DNA of 15,681 bases from Actinomycetota bacterium (GTDB lineage Bacteria; Actinomycetota; Thermoleophilia; RBG-16-64-13). Below the pieces are notes generated by a model that worked only from the letters and a program-made list of their open reading frames with translations, had not been told where the DNA came from and ran no database searches. The DNA is taken from positions 1 to 15,681 of the forward strand of contig JAMDDA010000074.1 of NCBI GenBank assembly GCA_023488925.1, in the 5' to 3' direction. Below are positions 1 through 7,039 of this stretch, in pieces (position 1 is the stretch's first letter; every line of letters starts with the position of its first letter). The translations under genes and the position numbers were made by a program.

Positions 1-430
1 AGAAGAGCAGGGCGGTGGCCACGCCCCGGAAGTGCCCCGGGCGCGAAGCGCCGCACAGATGCTCGGTGAGCCCCTCCACGTCCACCCAGGTGGCGTATCC
101 CGCCGGGTACATCTCCTCGGGGGCCGGATGGAAGACCATATCGACCCCCGTCTCCTCGGCCAGCGCCAGGTCGCGCGCCAGGTCGCGCGGATAGCGGTCG
201 AGGTCCTCGCCGGGTCCGAACTGCGTGGGGTTGACGAAGATCGACATGATGACCAGGCCGTTCTCGCTGCGGGCCCGCCGGGCCAGAGACAAATGACCCT
301 CGTGCAGGTAGCCCATGGTGGGCACCAGGCCCACACCGCGCTCGGCCGGACCGGCCCCGTGGCCTCCCGCCGTTTCCCGGAAGGCCGCGACCGCCCGGCG
401 TACCTCGCGCTTGGTCCTGAGCAGGCGCAT
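1..430 (-). CDS. panC: Pantothenate synthetase PanC, N-terminal half (cut by window edge)
   Basis: PanC joins pantoate and beta-alanine, using ATP, to give pantothenate in the cytoplasm (coenzyme A pathway). I translated this reading frame by hand; it stays open to the left edge, so only the first 143 codons of a protein usually near 280 residues are seen. Family motifs are clear: [14 protein letters not shown] (about 36-49, with the HxGH-type nucleotide-binding HEGH), [10 protein letters not shown] (64-73), EDLDRYPRD (75-83) and [13 protein letters not shown] (125-137). The ATG at 430 has a GAGGGG ribosome site that overlaps the stop codon of the upstream peptidase gene, with a 10-nt gap between the genes, so the two are almost surely co-transcribed. 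Identification is firm; the C-terminal half is not visible. Confidence 0.95.
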   Translation of the reverse strand, partial: MRLLRTKREVRRAVAAFRETAGGHGAGPAERGVGLVPTMGYLHEGHLSLARRARSENGLVIMSIFVNPTQFGPGEDLDRYPRDLARDLALAEETGVDMVFHPAPEEMYPAGYATWVDVEGLTEHLCGASRPGHFRGVATALLF

Positions 431-440
431 GGTCGACCCC

Positions 441-1418
441 TCAGAGGTCCTGCAGGGCGGGCACCCCGTGCGAGCCCTCGGCCAGCCTGACCGCCCGCCG
501 AATGCCGGCGGCGACCACGTCGGCGGCCGCCGCTCCCAGCTGGAACACACTCGAGCCCCGAGCGCCGGCCGAGAGCACGAACACCGCGTCGCCGTCCACC
601 GGGGTGTGCACCGGAGAGACGGCCCGGGCCAGACCGTCATGGGCCATGCGCGCCACTTGCGAACACTCCGTCTTGGTGAGACGAGCATCGGTGACCACCA
701 CCGACAGGGTGGTGTGCTCCATGCGGCTGTTGAAGCGGGGATGATCCGCGAGCGTCAAGAGATACGCGTGGGTATCGAGGAAGCAGCTCGGAGCGGGCCC
801 GGGCTCACCCCCGCCGGGCTCCAACCGGGCCCCGGCCAGCACGGAGCCGTCCTCGGCCAGGACATCGCCGAAGGCGTTGACCACCGTGAAGGCGGCCACA
901 GTCACTCCGCTGGGCAGACAGAGCTGAGCAGCGGCGAAGCCGGACTTCATCCAGCCCTCCTCCCCCAGAACCTTCCCCACGGTGGCGCCCGTGCCCACGC
1001 CCACACAGCCCTCCTCCACCAGCGACGAGGCGCCGGCGGCCGCCCGGTAGCCGTCTTCCGCCCGCGGACGGGCGTGGGCCTGCCCCAGGCCGAGGTCGTA
1101 GATCACGGCGGCCGCGACCAGTGGCACCCGGCCGAACGGAGTCTGATAGCCGTAGCCCTGCTCCTCCAGGTAGGTAACCACTCCGTCGGCGGCCGCCAAG
1201 CCGAAGGCGCTGCCGCCGGTGAGCACGACGGCGTGGGGCTCGCCCACCGAAGAGTACGGCGAGAGCAGGTCGGTTTCGCGGGTTCCGGGAGCCCCGCCGC
1301 GCACATCCAGGGAAGCCACCGCCCCGCCCGGCACCAGCACGACCGTGCAGCCGGTGCCGCCGGTCTGGTTGGTCGAGTGGCCTACGGTCACCCCCTTGAT
1401 GCCGATCGCGAAGGCCAT
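441..1418 (-). CDS. P1-family (DmpA/BapA/NylC-type) N-terminal-nucleophile aminopeptidase or amidohydrolase
   Basis: A 325-residue protein of the S58/P1 peptidase fold, whose members cut themselves in two and use the freed Ser or Thr as nucleophile. Known relatives are DmpA (D-aminopeptidase), BapA (beta-aminopeptidase) and NylC (nylon-oligomer hydrolase). Visible marks are GVTVGHSTN (9-17), [15 protein letters not shown] (66-80), [10 protein letters not shown] (140-149), the TVVNAFGDV stretch (178-186) and the late [10 protein letters not shown] (271-280). The probable self-cleavage point is H235/T236 in [11 protein letters not shown]; in NylC the residue before the nucleophile is Asn, so His is unusual. 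The ATG at 1418 lies 6 nt after the rho stop and has an AGGA site overlapping that stop. panC follows 10 nt later. Substrate is unknown; beta-alanyl peptides are an attractive guess from the neighbour. Confidence 0.85.
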   Translation of the reverse strand: MAFAIGIKGVTVGHSTNQTGGTGCTVVLVPGGAVASLDVRGGAPGTRETDLLSPYSSVGEPHAVVLTGGSAFGLAAADGVVTYLEEQGYGYQTPFGRVPLVAAAVIYDLGLGQAHARPRAEDGYRAAAGASSLVEEGCVGVGTGATVGKVLGEEGWMKSGFAAAQLCLPSGVTVAAFTVVNAFGDVLAEDGSVLAGARLEPGGGEPGPAPSCFLDTHAYLLTLADHPRFNSRMEHTTLSVVVTDARLTKTECSQVARMAHDGLARAVSPVHTPVDGDAVFVLSAGARGSSVFQLGAAAADVVAAGIRRAVRLAEGSHGVPALQDL

Positions 1419-1424
1419 GGGTTC

Positions 1425-2675
1425 CTAGCGGGAGTTCTTCCGCATGGCCTCGAGGAACTCCGCGTTCGACTTGGTGTCCCTGATCTTGTCGATGAGAAGC
1501 TCGATCGCCGCGTTGGGATCGAGAGCGTGCAGCACGGAGCGCAGCTTCCACACCATCTTCGCCTCGGCCGGCTCCATGAGCAGCTCCTCGCGCCGGGTGC
1601 CCGACTTCTCGATGTCGATGGCCGGGAAGATGCGCTTGTTGGCCAGCTGGCGGCTCAGGTGCACCTCCCAGTTGCCCGTACCCTTGAACTCCTCGAAGAT
1701 CACCTCGTCCATGCGCGACCCCGTCTCTACCAAGGCCGTGGCCAGGATGGTCAGGCTGCCGCCTTCCTCGATGTTCCGCGCCGCTCCGAAGAACTTCTTG
1801 GGCGGATAGAGCGCGGTGGAATCGACCCCGCCGGAGAGAATGCGCCCGGAGGCGGGCGCCGCCAGGTTGTACGCACGGGCCAGGCGGGTGATGGAGTCGA
1901 GCAGCACCACCACGTCCTTGCCCACCTCGACCAGGCGCTTCACCCGCTCGAGGACGAGCTCGGTCACCTGCAGGTGGTTCTCGGACGGCTGGTCGAACGT
2001 GGAGCTCACCACCTCGCCGTTCACCGACCGCTCCATGTCGGTGACCTCCTCGGGGCGCTCGTCCACCAGCAACACCAGCAGGTGCACCTCGGGGTTGTTC
2101 GTCGAAATGGAGTTCGCGATCTCCTTGAGGATAGTGGTCTTGCCCGCCTTGGGCGGAGAGACGATCAGACCACGCTGGCCTTTACCGATGGGGCAGATCA
2201 AGTCCATCACCCGCGGAGCGATCCGGTCGGGCGTGGTCTCGAGGCGCAGGCGCTCGTCCGGGAAGAGGGGGGTGAGCTGATCGAAGTTCGGGCGGTGCCG
2301 CGCATGCTCGGGATCGAGGCCGTTGACCGTCTGGATCTTGAGCAGGGCGTGGTACTTCTCGTTGTCCTTGGGAGTGCGCACCTGGCCGGTGATTTCATCC
2401 CCGCGGCGGAGCTTGAAGCGGCGGATCTGCGACAGCGACACGTAGATGTCGCTGTCGGACTGGGTATAGCCCTCGGTGCGGAGAAAACCGAACCCGTCGG
2501 GCAAGACGTCGAGGAGACCCGTCCTGAACTGCAGCCCCCGGTCAGCGGACTGCTCGTTCAGGATCCGCATGATCAGATCCTGCTTGGAATACTTGCGGTA
2601 GTTCTTGATGCCCAGCTCCGCCGCCACGGTGTGGAGGTCGGAGACGAGCTTCGGTTCGAGCTCTGTTAGCTCCAT
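1425..2675 (-). CDS. rho: Transcription termination factor Rho
   Basis: Rho is a hexameric RNA-dependent ATPase and helicase that ends transcription of untranslated RNA. The protein is 416 residues, close to the 419 of E. coli. In order: a helical Rho N-terminal domain (about 1-45), a cold-shock-type RNA-binding domain (GLLDVLPDGFGFLR, 53-66, to about 120), Walker A PPKAGKTT (174-181), DERPEE (205-210), Walker B VVVLLDS (255-261), SITRLARAYN (261-270), and the Q-loop LSGGVDSTAL (280-289). It lacks the long charged N-terminal insert of mycobacterial Rho. I chose the ATG at 2675 because GAGGGG sits just upstream; an upstream GTG (2792) would add 39 low-quality residues across a tandem repeat. 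glpX lies upstream, as in Bacillus, but no rpmE follows; a P1 peptidase gene does, 6 nt away. Confidence 0.98.
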   Translation of the reverse strand: MELTELEPKLVSDLHTVAAELGIKNYRKYSKQDLIMRILNEQSADRGLQFRTGLLDVLPDGFGFLRTEGYTQSDSDIYVSLSQIRRFKLRRGDEITGQVRTPKDNEKYHALLKIQTVNGLDPEHARHRPNFDQLTPLFPDERLRLETTPDRIAPRVMDLICPIGKGQRGLIVSPPKAGKTTILKEIANSISTNNPEVHLLVLLVDERPEEVTDMERSVNGEVVSSTFDQPSENHLQVTELVLERVKRLVEVGKDVVVLLDSITRLARAYNLAAPASGRILSGGVDSTALYPPKKFFGAARNIEEGGSLTILATALVETGSRMDEVIFEEFKGTGNWEVHLSRQLANKRIFPAIDIEKSGTRREELLMEPAEAKMVWKLRSVLHALDPNAAIELLIDKIRDTKSNAEFLEAMRKNSR

Positions 2676-2711
2676 GGTTTCCCCTCGTCGTACCCGATGT
2701 TGCGTGTGTCG

Positions 2712-2740
2712 TTCATATCGATCAGCTCTGTCGCCTCCAA
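2712..2740 (-). promoter_or_regulatory. Candidate promoter for rho
   Basis: On the minus strand TTGGAG (2735-2740) and TATGAA (2712-2717) are separated by 17 bp. Transcription from about 2705 would give a leader of about 30 nt with the GAGGGG ribosome site. The matches are moderate (TTG only in the -35 box, four of six in the -10 box), so this is a suggestion. rho could also be read from the glpX operon. Confidence 0.3.
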
Positions 2741-2767
2741 TGCGCCGTTCTCGAGCCGATGTGCCGG

Positions 2768-2805
2768 CTCCACATACGACTACAACCTCCACATACGACT
2801 ACAAC
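2768..2805. repeat. 19-bp perfect tandem repeat, two copies, at the glpX end
   Basis: The unit CTCCACATACGACTACAAC occurs twice head to tail (2768-2786 and 2787-2805). The stop codon of the glpX gene (TAG, minus strand, 2799-2801) lies in the second unit, so the copy downstream of the gene carries a second in-register CTA. It looks like a recent slippage or duplication in the glpX-rho spacer. Confidence 0.9.
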
Positions 2806-3764
2806 CGGATCTCCCGGCGTTCATCGCTGAAAAGGTGGATGGTGTCCACGAAGCGCACCCGGCGGCACTCGGTACACATGACGAGGGTCTGAGTGCGGGC
2901 CCCGTCGCGGAAGTAGGCCACGCCTTTCAGGAACTCCCCGGCGGTGACCCCGGTGGCCGAGAACACGAGATCGCCCTTGACCAGGTCGGCGGTGGTCAGA
3001 GTCGCTTCGATGTCGTCGATGCCGTGCCCCCTGGCCAACTCCACCTGCTTGCGGGTGACGGGCCACAGCTTGGCTTGAATCTCCCCCCCCAAGCAACGGA
3101 GGGCCGCCGCCGTGATGATCCCTTCCGCCGCTCCGCCAATGCCGATGGAGAGATGATCCCCGGTGCCGCCCACCGCGGCCGCAATGCCGGCGGTGATGTC
3201 TCCATCGGCGATCACCTTGATGCGGGCGCCGGCCTGCCGAACTTCGGCGATCAGGTCCTCGTGGCGCGGACGGTCGAGAATGATCACGGTGATCTCCCCC
3301 ACCTTGCGCCCATGGGCTTCCGCCACAGCCAGCAGGTTCGCCGTCACCGGCCGGTCGATGTCGATCACCCCGGCCGCCTGCGGCCCCACAGCGATCTTCT
3401 GCATGTACATGTCGGGGGCGGTCATGATACCACCCGGGGCCCCGGCGGCCAGGACGCTTACGGCGCCGCTCTGGCCGCGGGCGAGGATCCCGGCCCCCTC
3501 CAAAGGGTCCACGGCGAGATCGTAGGCCCGACCGCCCCGGCCGACGGTGGCACCCCGCACCAGGCGGCTCCCGGTCCCTTCCTCAGCCTCGCCGATCACC
3601 ACAGTGCCGTTCAGCTCCATACGGTCGAGGGCCTGGTACATGGCCTCCGCGGCTTCCGCGTCCGCCTGCACCGCGTTCCCCCGGCCCATCCAGCGGCCGG
3701 CGGCCAACGCGGCCGCCTCGGTCGCCGCAATGAACTCGTTGCACAAGCAGCACGACGTGCTCAC
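2799..3764 (-). CDS. glpX: GlpX-like class II fructose-1,6-bisphosphatase, divergent active site
   Basis: GlpX enzymes remove the 1-phosphate of fructose 1,6-bisphosphate in gluconeogenesis. The 321-residue protein has the family's length and fold marks: ATEAAALAAGRWMGRG (14-29), DLAVDPLEG (82-90), APDMYMQK (116-123), GIGGAAEG (208-215) and the late VFSATGVT segment. Compared with E. coli GlpX from memory, the metal ligands are kept (D35, E59, D86, E89, E214). However, the usual GRGDK is GRGNA, the GEGExDEAP loop is GEAEEGTGS (Asp61 to Gly63), and the DPxEGT threonine is Ala91. The true substrate is therefore in doubt. The GTG start overlaps the 2-phosphoglycerate kinase stop as GTGA and has GGGAGG upstream. 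The N-terminus is Cys-rich (CCLC, 5-8). Position before rho matches the Bacillus glpX-rho order. Confidence 0.85.
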   Translation of the reverse strand: MSTSCCLCNEFIAATEAAALAAGRWMGRGNAVQADAEAAEAMYQALDRMELNGTVVIGEAEEGTGSRLVRGATVGRGGRAYDLAVDPLEGAGILARGQSGAVSVLAAGAPGGIMTAPDMYMQKIAVGPQAAGVIDIDRPVTANLLAVAEAHGRKVGEITVIILDRPRHEDLIAEVRQAGARIKVIADGDITAGIAAAVGGTGDHLSIGIGGAAEGIITAAALRCLGGEIQAKLWPVTRKQVELARGHGIDDIEATLTTADLVKGDLVFSATGVTAGEFLKGVAYFRDGARTQTLVMCTECRRVRFVDTIHLFSDERREIRL

Positions 3765-4741
3765 GACCGACCTCCCGCCCCGCTCCCCGGCCGCGCCGCC
3801 GACATCTCCCCCCCGGTGACCGCTTGGCTCTCGATCAGCTCGTAGAGCGCGTCGACCACCAGCCCGACCGCATCGTCCACATTGACGTTGTCGATGACCA
3901 GGGTCCCTTCCTCTTCCGCTCGGGCCAGGATGAACTCCTGGATCTTGCGGATCTCATCGAAGTGTTCGAGGTAGCGGATGAAGGGCCGGCGACCGTCGGT
4001 CTCGCGGTCGCGCACCAGGAAGTGGCTGCGGTGCAGGTCGGCGTCCTTGACGGCCACGACCATGTGCAGCACCAGGGCCCGCCGCCACGATTCCATGGGG
4101 ATGAAGCCGGGCACGAGGTGCACCCCTTCCACCACCATGGCCGTCCCTTCTTCGGTGGCCCGGTCGACCACCGCCCGCACCCCCACCGTGACCATCTCCA
4201 CCTGCTCCACGAACGCCACCAGGTTGGGGTTCAGGTTCTTCCCCACCGGGATACGGATGGCTGCCCCGGCATCGAAGGAGGAATAGTGGATGGCGGGCAT
4301 GAGGGCGGCCGAGAAGAAGGTGCGCATCACCTGGCGGATGGCATCGGTGGAAATCGTCCGGACGATGCCCATTCGGTTGGCGATCTGACTGGCGATGGTG
4401 CTCTTGCCCACGCCCGTGGCTCCGCCGATGAGGATGATGACCGGCCGGTCCTGCATCCCCAGCTGGTGCCATTTCTGGTAGCGCACCGGGTACGGCGGCC
4501 CCTCCATCTCCGAGAGCACCCCGCCCACCTTCGCCTGCAGCTCCTCCACGTCGATATCCAGGGTCCCCGCAGCCAGGAGACGGCTCTCCACCTCCACGGC
4601 TACCCGGTAGGCCCGATCCGGCGGCAGGCCCGTGGCCGTGAGAGACTGGGCCAGCAGCCCCTTGGAGAAGGGCACGCCGTGGCTTTGGCTCACGATGCGG
4701 ATGTGCGGGTGCCTCCCGCGTTTCGGCTCTCTCGGCCTCAT
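3761..4741 (-). CDS. pgk2: 2-phosphoglycerate kinase with N-terminal ATP-cone domain
   Basis: The enzyme phosphorylates 2-phosphoglycerate to 2,3-bisphosphoglycerate with ATP; in thermophilic methanogens this is the first step to cyclic 2,3-diphosphoglycerate. The 326-residue protein has an ATP-cone region (about 14-80, starting IRIVSQSHGVPFSKGLLAQS) and a kinase domain with P-loop GGATGVGKST (106-115), STDAIRQVMR (131-140), VVEGVHLVPG (203-212) and an RDRETDGRRP segment (244-253). The ATG at 4741 is chosen because ATGA overlaps the stop of the synthetase gene; an upstream start at 4789 would add 16 poor residues lying inside that gene. Its own stop overlaps the glpX start as GTGA. Such tight coupling to both neighbours suggests fixed protein ratios and a shared pathway. 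Confidence 0.9.
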   Translation of the reverse strand: MRPREPKRGRHPHIRIVSQSHGVPFSKGLLAQSLTATGLPPDRAYRVAVEVESRLLAAGTLDIDVEELQAKVGGVLSEMEGPPYPVRYQKWHQLGMQDRPVIILIGGATGVGKSTIASQIANRMGIVRTISTDAIRQVMRTFFSAALMPAIHYSSFDAGAAIRIPVGKNLNPNLVAFVEQVEMVTVGVRAVVDRATEEGTAMVVEGVHLVPGFIPMESWRRALVLHMVVAVKDADLHRSHFLVRDRETDGRRPFIRYLEHFDEIRKIQEFILARAEEEGTLVIDNVNVDDAVGLVVDALYELIESQAVTGGEMSAARPGSGAGGRS

Positions 4742-6186
4742 CTCGTGCTCTCGTGTCTCTCCCGGGCCACGCCGGCCAGCCAACGGCACAACTCAGCCAA
4801 CGCCCCTTCCTGAGCAGGCGCCACTTCCATCGGCAGGTTGTCCACGAATACCACCGGCAAACCCCGCTCGTCCGCCGCCTCGGCCACCACGTCGATGGCG
4901 GCCGCCTTGATCTCGGTCAAATACATCTCGGCCCCGTGCAGCGCCGGGTTCTCCAGATCCCGCACGAGCGCCCTCCGGTTGGAGAGGTTGCCCGAAAAGG
5001 CCACCACCTCGCAGCCGTGCCGCTCCTCCAGGTGGCGGCGCAGTCTCGGCGCCTGCACCGGGGGCGCGGTCGAAAAGAGGGCCACGCGCCGGCCCTCTAC
5101 CGGCTCCACCGGGAAAGGCCGGAACACGACGGGGATCGCCGGCATCCCCGGCCGCAGCTCCTCGACCTCCCGCAGGATCCGCTCCACGGTCGCTCGCTCC
5201 GCCAAAGGCTCCTCGGCCATGGTCAACACCATCGCATCACTCACCAGGACCCGGTAGGTCCCCAGGTAGCCGGTGACATACTCGGGCGGCTGGTGCGCCC
5301 CCGCCACCAACAAGCGCGCGTCGGTGGCCACCGGCGGCATGGCCGCTCCGCTGCCCTCGAAGATGGTCAGGCGGGCTCCCAGCCCGTTGGCCAGTATCGC
5401 CCCCGCGGCTACGTTTGAGACGAAGGGCTGCCCGGCCATGCCCCCGCCGCACCGCCGGCACCCCACGGTGGTGACCCGGCTGAGGGCGGCGTCCTCGAAA
5501 TGATCCGAGGCCGCGTGCCTGCCCTGCCGGCTCCAAGCCAGCAGATCGGCGGCCCCCAGTACCCGCTCCAGCCCGTCGATGATCTCGGGACGGGCGGGGC
5601 CTCCCCGCCCCATGGGCACGATCACGACGCCCGGAGCACCCGTGGACCCGTACCCCGAAGCCTCCTGGATGATCCGCGCCACGTAGCCGCTGAGCGCTGT
5701 CTTGCCTACACGTTTCGCCGTGCCGATGATGGACAGCGACGGGGAGGCGGAGAGGCGGTCGAGCCGTGGGGGTGTGAAACGAAAATCTGACCCTTCGTAC
5801 GAGACGTTCCGGGAGAGAGCGAAACTGATCAACCGAAACCTCTCCCGGTACCCTACCACAGGCTCGTCGCTGACGTCAACGACCACATCCGGGCCGTGCT
5901 CCTCGATGGCCTTCACCAGGGCGGCAGCAGGCTCGGCGGCGAAGATCACCGGGAGCCCGTACAGCCGCCGGGCCTCGGCCTCCAGGTCGTCTCCCCTGAT
6001 CTTCTCCGTCCCGCCGAGGAAGACGGCGGCTCGGAACTCGTAGCGCTCCCCCAGCTCGCGTAAGGCGTTGGCGACGACCGCCGGGTAGTGCTCGCCGTCG
6101 ATCAGGGCAACGGCAGCAGGGCGACGCTCAGGCGTCGGTGATGATCCGGTCGAGGTGGAAGTCATGGCGGGTATAGGTGAGCGCAC
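4738..6186 (-). CDS. cpgS: Cyclic 2,3-diphosphoglycerate synthetase
   Basis: This enzyme closes 2,3-bisphosphoglycerate into cyclic 2,3-diphosphoglycerate using ATP; it is best known from Methanothermus fervidus, where the protein is about 460 residues. Here it is up to 482. Family marks are ALIDGEHYPAVV (27-38) opening an N-terminal domain, a P-loop-like IIGTAKRVGKTALSGYVA (153-170), VIVPMGRGGPARPE (188-201), VGCRRCGGGMAGQPF (241-255) with a Cys pair, IFEGSGAAMPPVATDA (275-290) and VFVDNLPMEV near the end. The start is unsure: GTG at 6186 with GGAG 10 nt upstream, or ATG at 6165 without a visible ribosome site. Either start lies inside the phosphoesterase gene, so the genes overlap by 59 or 38 nt. 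The stop overlaps the kinase start as ATGA. Confidence 0.88.
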   Translation of the reverse strand: MRSPIPAMTSTSTGSSPTPERRPAAVALIDGEHYPAVVANALRELGERYEFRAAVFLGGTEKIRGDDLEAEARRLYGLPVIFAAEPAAALVKAIEEHGPDVVVDVSDEPVVGYRERFRLISFALSRNVSYEGSDFRFTPPRLDRLSASPSLSIIGTAKRVGKTALSGYVARIIQEASGYGSTGAPGVVIVPMGRGGPARPEIIDGLERVLGAADLLAWSRQGRHAASDHFEDAALSRVTTVGCRRCGGGMAGQPFVSNVAAGAILANGLGARLTIFEGSGAAMPPVATDARLLVAGAHQPPEYVTGYLGTYRVLVSDAMVLTMAEEPLAERATVERILREVEELRPGMPAIPVVFRPFPVEPVEGRRVALFSTAPPVQAPRLRRHLEERHGCEVVAFSGNLSNRRALVRDLENPALHGAEMYLTEIKAAAIDVVAEAADERGLPVVFVDNLPMEVAPAQEGALAELCRWLAGVARERHESTR

Positions 6187-6931
6187 CTGCGTCGAACTCC
6201 ACGATCACCTCCCCCCCGTGGAAGGGGTAGTTGCGGGTGATCGTCACGTGCTCGCCCCGGATCTCCACCACGTTGTAGCAGGGCTTGGTGTTGCCCCGCA
6301 GACGCAGCGTGCTCACCGTCCCGGTGTTGACTACGAACATGTCTTCGAGCCGCCAGGCATAGGGCACATGCTTGTGTCCGGAGAGCACCAACTTCACTCC
6401 GGCTTCGATCAGTACCTCGAGCACGTCACCGGCGTCGTGCACCACGTTGCGCTCCCGCCCGGTGCCCGGCACCGGCAACAAGTGGTGATGCAGGGCGAAG
6501 ATCTTGAAGTCGTCGGGGCGCTGGGCAAAGGCATCCCGAATCCAGCCGTAACGGTGCCGGCCTATGCGGCCGTAGTCCAGATCGGGTTCAGAGGAGTCGA
6601 CTCCCACCAGGGTTACGCCGTTCTTGCGGATCACCGAATCCCGCGTGCTGAAGAGCCGCTCGAAATGCATGTAGCCCACGTTCCGGCTGTCGTGGTTCCC
6701 CGGCATCACCAGGATGTCGGGGCAGTCCAGGCGGTCGAGGTACTCCCGGGCTTCGCGGAATTCCTGGCGGTACCCCATGCTCGTGAGGTCACCCGTGACC
6801 ACGACCACATCGGGGGCCAAATCGTTGATCTCCACCAACGTCCGGTTGAGCAGATTGGGCACGAAGTACTGAGAGCCGGTGTGGATGTCCGAGAAATGTA
6901 CGATCCGGGCATGCCGGGTCTTCACGGTCAT
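6128..6931 (-). CDS. Calcineurin-like metallophosphoesterase
   Basis: A 267-residue cytoplasmic protein with the full two-metal phosphoesterase signature: DIH (15-17), GDLT (47-50), GNHD (78-81), HHH within ALHHHLLP (146-153) and GHKH (185-188). This subgroup includes the CpdA-type cyclic nucleotide phosphodiesterases, but the substrate cannot be read from sequence. The ATG at 6931 has GGAG very close (2 nt) and AAGGAG further back (about 13 nt), so initiation is not ideal. Its 3' end overlaps the synthetase gene, and it leads the set of overlapping genes for cyclic 2,3-diphosphoglycerate. A role in hydrolysing that compound or bisphosphoglycerate is a reasonable inference, not shown. hom lies 108 nt upstream. 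Confidence 0.88.
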   Translation of the reverse strand: MTVKTRHARIVHFSDIHTGSQYFVPNLLNRTLVEINDLAPDVVVVTGDLTSMGYRQEFREAREYLDRLDCPDILVMPGNHDSRNVGYMHFERLFSTRDSVIRKNGVTLVGVDSSEPDLDYGRIGRHRYGWIRDAFAQRPDDFKIFALHHHLLPVPGTGRERNVVHDAGDVLEVLIEAGVKLVLSGHKHVPYAWRLEDMFVVNTGTVSTLRLRGNTKPCYNVVEIRGEHVTITRNYPFHGGEVIVEFDAGALTYTRHDFHLDRIITDA

Positions 6932-7039
6932 TGCTCCGCCGTCACTCCTTCCCTGTATGTCGTGGACCGTCCCGGGTCCGATCGCCCCGCCGACTCGGTC
7001 TCCGCCGGGGGCCTCTTCAAGCCGCAGGCGGCCGCGGCC

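Noticed and set aside
315..2669. 784-codon plus-strand reading frame opposite panC, peptidase and rho
   Set aside because: It is the shadow of three well-recognised genes in GC-rich DNA; its translation is Gly/His/Arg-rich and resembles no family.
2676..2792. 39-residue N-terminal extension of Rho from GTG 2792
   Set aside because: It runs through the tandem repeat, has no family similarity, and the ATG at 2675 has a good ribosome site and gives the normal Rho length.
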